Below, piece after piece: positions 23,641 through 36,105 of a stretch of DNA of 64,000 bases; position 1 is the first letter of the stretch; each line of letters starts with the position of its first letter. This stretch comes from Dasypus novemcinctus (Eukaryota; Chordata; Mammalia; Cingulata; Dasypodidae), in assembly GCF_030445035.2 (NCBI RefSeq), contig NC_080682.1, positions 28,750,770-28,814,769 of the forward strand, written 5' to 3'. The notes below the pieces were generated by a model. The model was not told the origin of the DNA. It worked only from the letters and a program-made list of their open reading frames with translations, and searched no databases. The translations under genes were made by a program, and so were the position numbers.

Positions 23641-25214
23641 CCACTTTGAGGACACCTTAATGATATGTTCTTTCCATGTGTAAATACATTCATCCTATCA
23701 CATTATTTCTAAAGTGTTCAATTATTTCAGTTTATTTATTTCAGTCAAGATTAAGTTAAAGTCTCATCAAAATCAGTTACAGGTGTGGTCTGTCCTGGGG
23801 GCTAATCCCCCTAATGCTGCAGGCCTGTTCAACAGAAAACAAGTTTCCTGCTTCCAATATAAAAGGAGGGACAGCCACAGAATAAATAAATCCACTGTAA
23901 TACAGAGATATTGGAAAGTATACAGGGCTTTTTGGTCCCAAACAGTTCCAAACCCTGTAGGGCCTAATCCATCAGATTTCAAATTCTGAGAGTTATCTAT
24001 AGAATGATGCTTTGTCCTCAAGGGCTGATAGAGCAGCAGCCACATCATTTGCAAATGTTTGCACAGCCATGTTCTTAGCTCCACCCTCGTCAAGCATCTG
24101 GGTAGGAGGTAGATACTGAACTCTAGGCTCCACCCTCTGAGATCATTTGAGTGATGGTCCGACTCTCCCATACTCTGTGGGAATGGCTCTACCCTCATAG
24201 AAAACTGGGATGGAGTCCAGACACTCCATAATCTCTGGCTTACAGGTTCAAATGCTCAGAAAAGTGGAGTGACAACCAGGCACTCCCCAATCCCCAATCC
24301 TTTATGAAGACTAGAGTGATAATACTCCTCTTGGACAATAGGGCAGAAAGTCAGTCCTTTCCAAGTGCTTATGAATACTTGACTTTTCCACATACATGGG
24401 TGGGTCTATTCGCTTGGCCTGAGAAGTTGTTTTAAGCACAGACCTCAGATTCCATGGTTCTGTCCTTGAAGATATTTTCCTTCAATATGTACCTTTAAAC
24501 TCCTTTAAGTCAAGATTGGCAGTGGTTCCAATTATACAGATCTTGCAAAAAACTCTTTGGTTTTGCATATAACACAAGAGGGACCAATCATCAGACAATG
24601 TGGCTTTCCACAAATCCTTTCTGGATAACTGCATTTCCAAACCTGACTTGCACTAAAATGACTGATTGATTTCATGTTTGGTTAAATACTCACATGGAAC
24701 ACTATTATTTGGAAACTTGCTTTTAAGAAGCTCAAAATTTTGCAAACCATCAATTTCTGTTTTGTGTGTGTGTGTGTGTGCCCAGGAGTTTAGTTCTCAG
24801 CTTATCCCTTTCCTTTCACATTTTACTATAAATTCCCAGGAGAAGCCAGGCCATGCATTCACATTTAATTTGGAAAATTCCTAAGTATATATCCAAGGTT
24901 ATCACTTTCATATTCTAGCTTCCCTTTGACATCAGAACACAATTTTGTCAAGCTCTCTGACACTTTAAAGCAAGGGTCACTTTTCTTCCGTTTGCAAAGA
25001 CACATCCATCATTTCTAAGGCATCTTTGGAAGTACCTTTAGGATCCAGCTTTCTACAAGCATTCTCCTCAAAGCAATCTAGAACTTTTCTATCAAGCACC
25101 TCACATTTTTGCAGAATCTATCCTTTATCTATTTATAAAACCATTCCTACATTTTTGGTATTTGAAATAGTCGAACCTCACTCTCCTGGTGTCAACATCA
25201 GATTTAGTTTGCAA
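23641..25214 (-). mobile_element. Internal region of a MaLR-like element
   Basis: About 1.57 kb between two LTRs in the same orientation with no coding potential above background. MaLR elements have short internal regions of this size without functional pol. A (TG)9 run lies at about 24,763-24,780. Confidence 0.65.
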
Positions 25215-25676
25215 GGCTACTGAAAGCAATACACCAGAAATAGGTTGAGTTTTACAAGGGGGATTTATTGGCTAGCAAGCTAACAGTTCTGAGACTGAGA
25301 AATATGTTCAAATCAAATAATCATCATGGAATTCTTTTCCCCAAAAACTGGCACTTGTGATCCTGGATTCTTCTGTCACATGACAAGGCACATGGTGACA
25401 TCTGCTGTGCTCTCCTTTCTCTTCCAGACTTCCTTGTCTTCAACTTACTGTGTCTGAAGCTCTCTCTCTCTTTGGATTCAGCCCATTTATAAAGGACTCC
25501 AGTAAGCATTTTAAGAAAAATTCTGGACCATTCCTTATATTAAAGTAACCTACTCAAAAGACCCTTAAAGGAAATAACCTACTCAAAAGGTCCCAACCAC
25601 AATAGGTTCACATCCACAGGAATGGACCTGCCTTAAGAACATGAATTTCTAGGTCATATAAATCCATACCTCCACA
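25215..25676 (-). mobile_element. 5' LTR of the MaLR-like element
   Basis: Minus-oriented LTR beginning 'tgtggaggtatgg' at 25,676. Its text parallels the 22.6-23.6 kb LTR throughout ('ggatttattggctagcaag', 'cacatgacaaggcacatgg', 'tataaaggactccagtaag'). Confidence 0.8.
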
Positions 25677-25679
25677 TTT

Positions 25680-26635
25680 AGCATGATACAATAAGCAAAT
25701 TAGAGATAACAGACTTATGTAGAACACTTCACCCAACAAGAGCAAAATACACATTCTTATCTAGTGCACATGGATCATTCTTTGGAATAGGCCATATGCT
25801 TGATCATAAAACAAGTCTTAATAAACTTAATAGGATTTGAATAATACAATGAAATTTACCTTACAATTCTGGAATGATATTAGAAATCAATAACAGAAGG
25901 ATAATTGGAAAATCCACTGATATTTGGAAATTTTAAAAAGTTTACATAACCAGTGAGCCAAAGATGACATCATAGAGACCATTATGAAATATCTTAAGGC
26001 ATAGGAAAAAATACAAAACATATCAAAGGCAGTGGTGATATGGAACTATATAGATCAGAATTATTGCAAAAAAGCAAGGTTACAAAAATGAAATCTAATC
26101 TCACAATTTTTGGTAACAGGTATAAGAAATAGAGGAACAAAATAAACCCAAATAGAGCAATTGGGATGAAATAAAAAAGATCAGAGTGGAGAAAAATGAA
26201 TAGAGAATAAAACACTATAGAGAAGGTAAACAAAAGCAAAAGTTGTTTTAGCTATAAAATTTTGGCCATATAAACAACAAAAAAAGACTAAAAAAATCAG
26301 AAATAAAAGGAGGTATAACAACAATACCATGGAAATAAAAATGAGTATAAGAGGATACTGTGAACAATACCCCAACAGATTAAATAACCTAGATGAAATG
26401 GACAAATTTCTGGAAGCACACAAACTCCCTACATTGACCCAAGAAGAAATAGAATATCACAACAGAGCAATAATAACTAAAAATATCAAATCAGTCAATA
26501 ATCAAAAAGGTCTTAGCAAATACAATCACAGGGCCAGAATTGTTAACTTGTAAACTTCACCAAATATCCTAAAAACACTAATCCTGCTCAAATTCCTCCA
26601 AAATATTGAATCAGAGGGAATATTCCTTACATTAG
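25680..26635 (+). mobile_element. L1 ORF2 endonuclease/early RT fragment
   Basis: Plus-strand L1 ORF2 text ('caagagcaaaatacacattc', 'gtgcacatggatcattc'), with a short open stretch at 26,329-26,553. It continues the L1 interrupted at 22,611 and is cut again at 26,636. Confidence 0.75.
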
Positions 26636-27655
26636 TCCATCAACTGGGTGCTGATGCAAAATACCAGAAATCTGTCACCTATCATTAAGGGTATTTATTT
26701 AGGGTAAATTTTACAATTTTACAGACTGTGGAAAATACAAGTCAAAGTACCATAAGAGGTACTTTCTCACCAATGTTAACTACCCCATGTTGAAGTAAGG
26801 TGGTGGGTGATCTCTGTCGGGTTTCAGCCTTCCTCTGGGCTTCCTCTTCCTCTTGAGGCTCTGTGGAGCCCAGCTGCTTCCTCATCTCAGCCACAAGTTG
26901 GCATAGGGTTTGTCTCTCAGAGCTTCCCATACCAGTCTCAGCTTTCTTCCCAAGGTCAGCTGTAAGCTATCAGGCAAATCATCCATCTCTCTCTGGGACT
27001 TTAGCTGTTTGAGCCTTCTCATTTTTATCACAGTAAGATAAAAAATGACAAAGTTGTTTCCTTTGTGTGTCTTCTTGTGTCTGTCCTTGTGAGTGTCCAT
27101 TTATATGGATGGGGCTCAAACTAAGTCATGCCCCATGATACATTTAAAAAGTCCTCAAGCAGGGACAGAGGCAGGGCATTGTATATCCTGCCATAACCCA
27201 CTGGATAGACTGGAGGAGAGTGTGAACTACAATGTAAACTATGATCCATGCCATGTGGCAGTGCTCCAGGGTGTATTCTCCAGATGCAATGAATGTGCCT
27301 TACTGATGAAAAGGGATGTTCATGTGGGAGGAGCCAGGGTGGGGGTTTGGAGAGTGGGTTATATGTGAACCTCTTATGTTTTTTAAAGTAACATTTTATG
27401 TGATCTATTTTTCTTTAAAAAAAGACAATGATAGAAAAATTAATAAAAAAATAAAAAACTGACAGGAGCCTGAGTCAAGGCAGTGGAAGAGGAAAAAAAT
27501 AAAAAGCCCCTCAAAGCATTTTTAACCAGTAATCCAATCAAAGGTCCCTCAACTGAATTTAATTTAATCAAAGGGTATCATACCCAGAGGAAGAGATTAG
27601 CTTATAAACATAATCCTTCTCTTTTTGGATTCATAAAATAATCTCAAATTTCCAC
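26636..27655 (-). mobile_element. LTR with a nested retroposon
   Basis: Minus-oriented LTR of the same subfamily as 31.0-31.69 kb; both share the end 'ggattcataaaataat'. It is split at about 27,163-27,498 by a retroposon copy, and L1 ORF2 text resumes beyond it. Confidence 0.7.
27163..27498 (+). mobile_element. Shared-tail retroposon copy
   Basis: Contains 'gtgaactacaatgtaaacta', 'gcagtgctccagggtgtatt', a G-rich stretch, 'gtgaacctcttatg' and an A-rich end. Imperfect flanking repeats ('aaaaagtcctcaagca' and 'aaaaagcccctcaaagca') suggest a target-site duplication. Confidence 0.65.
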
Positions 27656-27659
27656 ACTT

Positions 27660-29705
27660 CTTTATTCATTCTGTAATGTGTGTATCAGTCATACAAACAG
27701 AAAAGTTGGATGAAGATACCATAATAAAATTATGGGCCCAAACCCTTATGAGTAAAGATGCAATGTTACTCAATAAAACAGTAGTAAACAGAATCCCACA
27801 GCACATTAAAAGAATTAAACATGATGCTCAAGTGGGATTTTTCCTGGTTATGAAATGGTTGTTCAACTTAAGAAAATCAATTAATGCAATAAACCTTATT
27901 AATAGAATGAAGTGAAAAATTATAATCTCAATTGGTTTAGAAAATTAATTTGTCTAATCTCAGCACCCATTCTGGAAAAGTTACTTAGAAAGCTAGGAAT
28001 AGTTGGAAATTAATTCAAAATGATAAAGGTCATTTATGAAAAACCCACAGTTAAAATCATATTAAATTGTGAAAGATGAAATATTTCTTTCTGAAATCAG
28101 GGGCAGGACAAGGATGAACAATGCCAACAATATTATTCAACACTGTGTAGAGATTTTAGCCAGAAGAATGAGGTAAGAAAAAGAAATAAAAGGTATACAT
28201 ATTGGAAAAGAAGAAGCAAAGCTATTCCTATTTGCTGGTCACATTATACTTCATAGCAAGATTCAGAAAATTCAGAAAAATTGGCAATGAAGCATATAAA
28301 TAGTAAATAACTTCAGCAAATTGGCAGGGTAGAGGATTAATGTGAAAAATCAATGTTGTTCTATACATTAATAATGATCAATTGTAAGAGGAATTAAAGA
28401 AAAGTTCACTTACAGTAGTGAATGAAAATGATCTAATATGCAGGATTAAATTTAGACAAGGAGGTAAAGGACATAAATGCAGAAAACTACAAAACATTGA
28501 TGAAAGTACGCAAGACCTAAAGAAATGAAGGGACATTCCATGTTCCTGGATTGGAAAACTAAATATTATTCATATGTCAGCAAATTACAGACTCATTGAA
28601 CTCCTAATAAATATTTCAACAACCATCTTTGCAGAAATGGAAAAGCCCATTAACAAAATTGTGTGGAAGTTTTAGGGCCAAATATCCAAAAACCTCTTGA
28701 AGGATTTTGGAGAAGTAACACTTCCCTATTTCAAATCTATGCTAAGCCAAATATCATGATACTGGCCAATTCATTTCCACTCTTTAAGGCTACCTCAATT
28801 ATGGTATTTGCTTTAGCAACCTGGAAACTAATACAAACTCCTAGAGGGAAATCTCTTCAGAATCTTGTTTTGGGTAAAGGTTCTTTAGCATTTACACCAA
28901 AGCACAGCAATGACAACGAAAATATATAAATGGGATTTCATCAAAATAAAATTTAAAAAAAAAACATTTGTTCATCAAAGTATTTTAGTATGAAAGTGAA
29001 AAAATTCCAACAGAATGGAAGAAATATTTGGAAACCATGTATTTAATAAAGATTTATTATAAAGGCTATATAAAGATACCCTATAACTCTGCAACAAAAA
29101 GACGAACAACCTGATTAAATAATGGGCAAGACTGGAATAGATTTTTCTCCAAGGAAGATAAATTATAGGACAATAAACATATGAAAATATTCACAGCATC
29201 ATTTTCATCAGGGAATCACAAATCAAAAGTATAATGTGATATAATTTCACAACCGCTAGAATACTTACTATTAAAAAATTGAAAATAAAAAGTTTTATGA
29301 GAATGTGGAGAAAAGGGAATATATTTTTTTGGATGGTGGGAATTTAAAATGGTGCTTCTACTGTGCAATCCATTTCAGAGTTTCCTCAAAATGTTAAGTA
29401 TTAAATTAATATATAACATGGCTATCCCACTTCTGTGAATACAGCTGATCAAGACTCAAACAGATACTCGCATACCAATGTTCATAGCAGTATTATTCAC
29501 AATTATTAAAAGATGGAAGCAACCAAAATGTCCATCAACGGGTGAATGGATAAATAGTGTGTGGGATGTACATGCAATGGAATATTATTCAACCATGAAA
29601 AGGAATGAAGTTCTGACAAAGGCTACTGCATGCATGAACTTGAAGACATCATGTGGACTAAGCAAGACCTAAAAGGAAAATATTGTAAGATCTTACTGAC
29701 ATTTC
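27660..29705 (+). mobile_element. L1 ORF2 RT to 3' end, decayed
   Basis: Continuation of the split L1: 'KIINKI'-type RT text near 27,720-27,910, a 'gaaaaacccacagttaaaatc' stretch, and the terminal 'aatggaatattattcaaccatgaaaaggaa'-class text near 29,575-29,610. Stops and indels are frequent. Confidence 0.8.
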
Positions 29706-30759
29706 ATAGTTGAAATGTTAAATTTTATATTAATTACAGACTTCACAGCTAGAGGCTGTGAAGAATACAAGTATGAAAACATAAACTCATCTCTTAGGGA
29801 GTTTACAGTCTTCTTGGAGAGAAGTAAATATACACACACAAGCACAAACACATGCACGTTTTCTTTAAGTTGCATAAATTTATCTTTGATTCCTTTAAAT
29901 ATATATTTCAAATGTGATGGCCCAATGCATTCCTTTGATTACAACTCAATGATTCATGCACAGTAAAGATAATAATTAGAGACACACCCATTCTAATGGT
30001 CATGTTGTAATATCTGGGATAGTTCATTCATCTGAGTTTACATTAAACAATAAATATTCAGCCTTGCAATTCTCTCTTGATGTGAAAATTCTCATTTCAA
30101 AATGTTAAATTCATTATTAGCAAAGGTTTTCTGCTTGATGTAGAGACATGAAAATCCCTATTTAGATCTACAAATTATTCATTAATTATTCTGCAGCTAC
30201 TCCTTTATTTATCCCCACATACCCACACACAAAAATATGTATTTGTTTAAGACTTTTAAGTTGAGAGTCACGCTATAGTTATTCAGATATTATTCTCTGC
30301 AATATTTAATGGAAAACATACTATACAATTTAAAAACAGATCAGTTTTTCATGTAAATGAAAATAAAAACCATGTTTTATCAAAGATAAATGGTAAAAAA
30401 TTTAACTCTCTTAACAATATATACCCTTATTATTAACATTACTCAATGGTCCATTAGTGCTTGCACCTGAATGAAGTGACTCAATGTTTTTAGAGGGGTT
30501 TATACTTTCACTTGTTAATTCTACACTCCTTCTTGCCGGATTTTAGACTATCACTTGCCACTTACTGTGTTAGTAAACTAAGGAGTACTCATATTATAAT
30601 TTTTAATTCTGCTCTCAATCTACTAATAGTGATGAAAGCAGACTATCTTACCACATCAATTTAATATTTTTGACTTGCTAAAGTGTGAAATGTGCTTGCA
30701 CATAGTGGTAAGGCATCTAATTCAGGTATTGCTCAGATACATTATTACTTATTTCCATA
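29706..30759. other. AT-rich DNA, no gene seen
   Basis: Only short AT-rich open frames and a short imperfect CA-rich stretch (about 29,831-29,857) are visible. No repeat family is recognised. Confidence 0.4.
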
Positions 30760-31000
30760 CATTTATCTTTGAATATTGATGTGCCTAAATGACTTTCTTA
30801 TAAAGTGATTCAGTGTTCAAACAACAAAAAAGTGTAATTCATCTCTCAGTTTGTGTTATGACATTCAATGTTACTATAATTTTTTCCCCAATTACTGAAG
30901 TAATTGAATGCTAAAACCATCCAGGTTTGTTTTAATTATAGCATGAATGGATTTCTTCAGGACATAGTTTTCTATGTATCATTCTTAGGGGGACAGTTTT
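30760..31000 (-). pseudogene. Terminal OR codons plus 3' flank, duplicate 1
   Basis: About 240 bp that is collinear with 31,700-31,945 ('ggtttgttttaattatagc', 'tcaggacatagttttctatg'). By comparison with that copy it holds only the last ~20 codons of an OR gene and its 3' flank. It is broken at about 31,000 by an LTR. Confidence 0.55.
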
Positions 31001-31690
31001 CATATCTTTATGGCTGCCACTGTAAAGTACCAGAAATGTGCTGATTTTTATAAAGAGGATTTATTTTGGGGTGAAATCTTACAGTTCCAAGGCTGTAAAA
31101 TGTCCCAATCAAGATCATCAGAGGTGCTTTCTCACAAAAGTCAGCTGCCATGTGTTAAATCAAGATGGCCACCAACCTCTGCAGACTCTCTACCTTCTCC
31201 TCCAGAATCTAATGTCATCTCAAGAGCTTAGGTGTGGGCAAGTAGGCATAGGGCTTTTCTTTTTCTGGGCCTCCTGCTTAAATCTCAGCTGCTACATTTT
31301 CTTCCTCCAAGCTATCAGGAATATGGCTCATCACTTTCTGTGCCTCAACTCTTTGGTCCTCTTTGGGACTTTGTGTTTAAGAGATCCTCTATTCAACTGG
31401 CACATGGCAGGATCAAAAATAGCACCTTCCTTTACTTGTGTTTGTATATATTTCTCTCACTATGAGTTTCCATTTTTATAAGACCCAGCAAGAAGGCAGA
31501 CACTCAACATGATCATACCACTGGTTTAGACAAATCAAAAGCCCAAAATGATCTCATCAAGTAGTATAATCAAAGAGCTCTCATCCAAATTTAATGCAAT
31601 CAAAGGCTATCACATTTGCAGGAACTGGTTAGTTCAAACATAAAATCTCTCTTTTTTTGGATTCATAAAATAATTTCAAACTGTCAAACT
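31001..31690 (-). mobile_element. LTR, same subfamily as 26.6-27.65 kb
   Basis: Shares 'agaggatttattttgg', 'cttacagttccaaggctg' and the end 'ggattcataaaataatttc' with related LTRs. It separates two OR 3' ends. Two overlapping plus-strand open frames of 147 and 77 codons (31,038-31,481) are chance frames within the LTR. Confidence 0.7.
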
Positions 31691-31699
31691 TCCTTTCAT

Positions 31700-32050
31700 A
31701 TGTTTATGCTGTGAATTTTGGTGTGCCTAAATGACCTACTTATATGGTGATTCAGTATTCAATTAAAAAAAAAGTGTAATTCATCTCCCAATTAGTTTAT
31801 GTTATGCCATTTGATGTTACTATATTTTCCCTATAACTAGGGTAATTGAATGCTAAAGTCTTCTAGGTTTGTTTTAATTGCCATATTCATAGCTTACTTC
31901 AGGACATAGTTTTCTAGGTATGTTTCTTGGGGGAATATTTTTCTCATCTTTGTTCTTCAAACTATAGATCAGCTGATTTAGCTTTGGAATCACAATGGTA
32001 CAGAACAGAGAGGTCACCTGGGCCTGAGTCAGGCATCCAAACTGGGAAGG
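31700..32050 (-). pseudogene. OR pseudogene, C-terminal fragment
   Basis: The minus-strand frame from about 32,045 to 31,874 reads 'QVTSLFCTIVIPKLNQLIYS' and then 'LKNKDEKN', clearly OR membrane segment 7 and the start of the tail, although the usual PMLNP is PKLNQ. Upstream of this the receptor is replaced by L1 ORF2 text from about 32,055. It is a class II OR fragment of undetermined subfamily. Confidence 0.8.
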
Positions 32051-32054
32051 AATA

Positions 32055-33085
32055 AATATAACTTTTCCTATTTGCAGAATATATGGTTCTATAAACAGGA
32101 GATCCTGAAAAATCCACAACAAAGCTCCTAGAGTTAATAAATAAATTCAGCAAAGTGATGGGGTACAAATCAACACTCAAAAATCAGTAGTGATTTTATA
32201 CAATGAACATCAGAAAAATATATCCAGAAAAAAATTCCATTCATAATAGCATCTAAAATATTAAATTTTTGGAATAAATCTAACCAAGGATGTAAAAGAC
32301 TTGAACACAGAAAATGGCAAAATATTGCTAAAAGAAATCAAAGAAGTTTTAAATAAGTGGAACAATATTTCATGTTCATGGATCAGAATACTAAATATCA
32401 TTAAGATATCAATCCTACTAAAAGCAATTTACAGACACAAGCAATCTGAATCAAATTTTAACAGCTATTTTGCAGAAATGGAAAAGCCAGTTATCAAATT
32501 TATATGGAAGAGTAAAGAACCCCCAATAGATAAAGCAATCTTTCAAAAGAGGAATGAAGTTGGACGACCAGTATTTCCTGGTCTGAAAATTTATTACAAA
32601 TCCACAGTAATCAAGACAGCATGATACTGGAAGAAGTACTGACATATAGAATAATGGAACAGAATTGAGAGTTTAGAAATCAAACCTTATATTTATGGCT
32701 AACTTATTTTTAACACAGGGGTTTCATTAAATTTTGCTGGGAAAAACGGGCCTCTATTTGCATAAAAGAAGAAGGTGGACCCCAACTTTATACCTTATAT
32801 AAAAATCAACTCTAAATGGATCTATCAAATTCTTAAAAGAAAACATAATTAGGCATTTTCAGGACCATGTGTTAGTCAATAGTTTCTTAGATTTTATGTC
32901 CAAACACAATCAACAAAAGAAAAAATAGATAAATGAACCTCCACAAAAGTTGTGTCTTAAAGCTCATTATCATGAAAGTGAAAACACAACCTCTCAATCA
33001 GAAAAAATATTTGGAAACAGAAGGAAATTTGGATCTACTCAAAGAAATAATAACAAAAAATGTCAAACTCAAGGTAAGTGTATCA
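32055..33085 (+). mobile_element. L1 ORF2 fragment (RT C-terminal half)
   Basis: Plus-strand text 'ccacaacaaagctcctagag' onward, with the 107-codon frame 32,301-32,624 ('AEMEKPVIKFIWKSKEPP'). It parallels 51.0-51.9 kb in the complete L1 and has no intact catalytic region. Confidence 0.85.
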
Positions 33086-34079
33086 AATATTGGTTTTAAA
33101 AAATTCTAATTGTTTTAAAAATAACTGTCTAAGCGAAAACTATATTGATGCATTGTGAAGCTTAAGTTGCATAAAAAAATAAAATGTATGACAAAAATAG
33201 TTCAAAATTTGGGAAAGAAGAACTGCATCTCTACTTATCCTGAGCAATCTGTGAAAAAAGAAGGTAAAAATGCCAATATAAGGAATGAAAACATGATAAC
33301 ACTAAAGTTACAGTCAAATATTAAAAGGGTAGGAGCATAATGTTATAAACAACTTTTGCTGGTAAATTTCATAATTTAACTGAAATGTACAATCCCTTGA
33401 GATGCTTACACCTGAAATATGGGTAACATGAACTGCCTTATATCTGCTCAAGTGATTGGATTTTTCCTTAAAAACAGACCTCTTAAAAAAAGGAAATATT
33501 TTCTCAATGTGAAAATCTCATGTTTCTCTGAATTTAATCTGGACAGATTGCTATGTGAAACCTCTTCATACATGTTCAAGAAGACATCATCTTAGGAGAT
33601 AGCCAACAAACAACATTGAAGATGCCTGTTTTACACAGTTACTTCATGAAAAAGAGCCACCTATAATCCCTAGCCAGCAAAAGTCTGCATTTACATCCAA
33701 AAAAGACATTTTATCTTTTGTTGGGTCATTCTGTTTCTGCATACCTTTCTTTCTTTCACAGGATGGCCTGTACCTGACTAATGCAGATCCTTTCCCCAGC
33801 ATGATCAAATCACCTGTTAAATCTTTTTTTCCTTTACAAAATTCTTTCTGAAAATCTGACTATACATGTATTCTTAAAAGGATTTAACTGATATTGCCAA
33901 AATGACATTGACTTCTCTCAGCATCTCTATAGAATGGAAACCAGCAATATAAAACCTCAATGAACCCCCTTATTTAATTAATTAAAAAAAAAACATTAAG
34001 CAATGGATTATTTTTTCAACTCTGATATGAGTAATATATTTTACTCTAAAAAGAGTAATATACTTTCTCACCACCATAG

Positions 34080-34205
34080 AGTAGTGAGAAAAATATGAGC
34101 TCTAAATTCAGATAGTCTGGTTTCAAATGTGACTTGTCCTTTAAGCTGGTGACTAACCATGAATTTTTTTTTAAATTTTTCTGTCTTCCATCTGTAAAAT
34201 TCGGC
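34080..34205 (+). repeat. MIR SINE relic
   Basis: Degenerate MIR order is visible: 'agctctaaattcagatag', 'ctggtttcaaat', 'gctggtgactaacc' and 'ccatctgtaaaat'. Confidence 0.65.
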
Positions 34206-34215
34206 CATTCAAATC

Positions 34216-34300
34216 CATCTGTTGAGGTACTCTTCTAGGGACTGGGTTATAGCATTGAACATATTTGGAAATATCCTTTGCTCATAGAACTTTCAATGTG
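34216..34300 (+). repeat. L2 3' end relic
   Basis: Text such as 'gtactcttctagggactggg' and 'catagaactttcaatg' follows the L2 3' end pattern. Confidence 0.5.
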
Positions 34301-34304
34301 GAAA

Positions 34305-34430
34305 ATGTTGTAGATGTAGGAAAACGTGGGAGGGATATGGAACGGGGCATATGGGAATCCCCTATAATTTTTTGTGCAATATTTATGTAATTTAAATGTA
34401 TTTTTTTAAAAGTATATAAAAAAAGATCAT
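34305..34430 (+). mobile_element. Tail fragment of the shared-tail retroposon family
   Basis: Only the last ~120 bp: a G-rich stretch, 'gcatatgggaatcccctat' and an A/T-rich end similar to copies at 40.6 and 54.05 kb. Confidence 0.4.
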
Positions 34431-36105
34431 CTTGCTTGCTCCTATTTAAAGACAGAGGGAATAAAAGCAAGAGAAAGGTAGAAAGGAAGGAAAAATCTTG
34501 GGTGACTAAAAATATATCAATACTGGGAGTACTTGGGTGATTTTGCAACAGCAGAGATATGTACACATATTATTGTAAAATTTTAAAACAAAAGGACAAA
34601 CATGCATCCATTTCTCATTTCATACAACTAATGAAGCCATGAACTATTACAAATGTTCCATTCCTTTTTGGGTAAAGTATAGTGCATTATCTCAATAGGG
34701 AAATAATAGGATTAGTTCACAATACAGGGACATCAGTGAATACTATACAATTTGGGGTGAATGTCAAATAATTATTACCAGCTTATGATGATCTTTGAAG
34801 AGGTTTTTTCAGCTGTGCATCCTCAATATAATTATGTCAGATTCTGAAAACATGGATAAAATCCTATAGGCTGAGATACATGGTTTACAATATAGATGTG
34901 CTATACAACCGGGACCAGTTCTCATCCCCAGACATAGTTTTCCCTCTTTGCTTATGATATGTAAAATTTGTAACATGGATTAGAGATCAGGATGAATCCT
35001 TCCTTTAAAGCATTTAGATGTATTCTGAGAAGGGAAAGGGAATACCCAGCCTAGAGCTATGCAAGGTTTAAGGTCAGGCAAGTTCATTACTTTTGAAACA
35101 AAATGCTTATCTGACATGATTTGTCTAAGGATTGACACTTTTTGATCTTTCAATTGTTCTAGTTTAAACTCAGTTTGGTCTTCACTGGAAATATGTTCAG
35201 AGATACTTCCAAGCCTTGATCCTCACTATCATTACGAAAACACCTACAAATTTAATATAAAAATAGTAGACCCTAAAGCATTCTATTATTATGTTTTGTG
35301 GAATGTATTATCCTAAGTCAATATATTTAATATTCTATTTAAACTTTGCCACCATTTCACTAATGAAAATGTAACTGTTGCCGAAACATCTGCCTCCCCA
35401 CTCCCTATTACACTGGTCCACCTCTTATGCGACCTGCAGCTGTGCCCAACTCGCAGCAATCCAGTCTTCCTTAGGGCGATTCAAGATTTCTTCAGGGCAC
35501 CTCAAAGCATCTCAAGTGATTGACCCTCACTTGCTTACTTACAGAATTAATTTGCTCTTTATTGCATACCATTAGCATTTCTCCCTTCTCTGTCTCACAT
35601 TGCCCATTCCTTCATTTATGCTGTCTGGAATCACCTATCAATTAAACATCATATCCATGTTTTTTATCAAAAGATCTTTAAAGGGAATTCAAACTGGTAA
35701 TTTCTATCTCTTATGTGGTATTGGTAAAATGAGAGCACAGCTATCCACAGCACAAATGAAAGTCTGTCAATATAATTAATAGGAGACCATGGTAATTCTA
35801 ACATCACATTACTGAATAACTACAAGCTCTTATCAGACACTATTAGTATTTGAAATATAAACATTTAGTCAGCATCCATAACCTTGACCTGACCATTACC
35901 ATATTTGCTAAGACAACATTCTAGATAAAACTTTCAAACAATGCTTACCATTTTCCTTTCAGAATTTTCATTGGTTAGATTTCCTATATCAATATGGAAA
36001 TCATATAAAATAGAGACATATTTCTTGTTTTCTTCAAAGAGCATAATAATGGTGTTAAAAATATCAAGTTTCTCCAGAAAACTTTGCTATAAAATAAGAA
36101 TATTA

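Larger units (their letters stand above)
33090..36095. other. Mostly unique DNA with ancient MIR and L2 relics
   Basis: No gene is seen. MIR and L2 relics and a retroposon tail are listed separately. A slightly GC-richer stretch at about 35,370-35,650 looks repeat-like but I cannot assign it. Confidence 0.4.

Noticed and set aside
31038..31481. 147-codon plus-strand open frame
   Set aside because: Lies inside an LTR and has no domain; the related LTR at 26.6-27.6 kb does not keep the frame.
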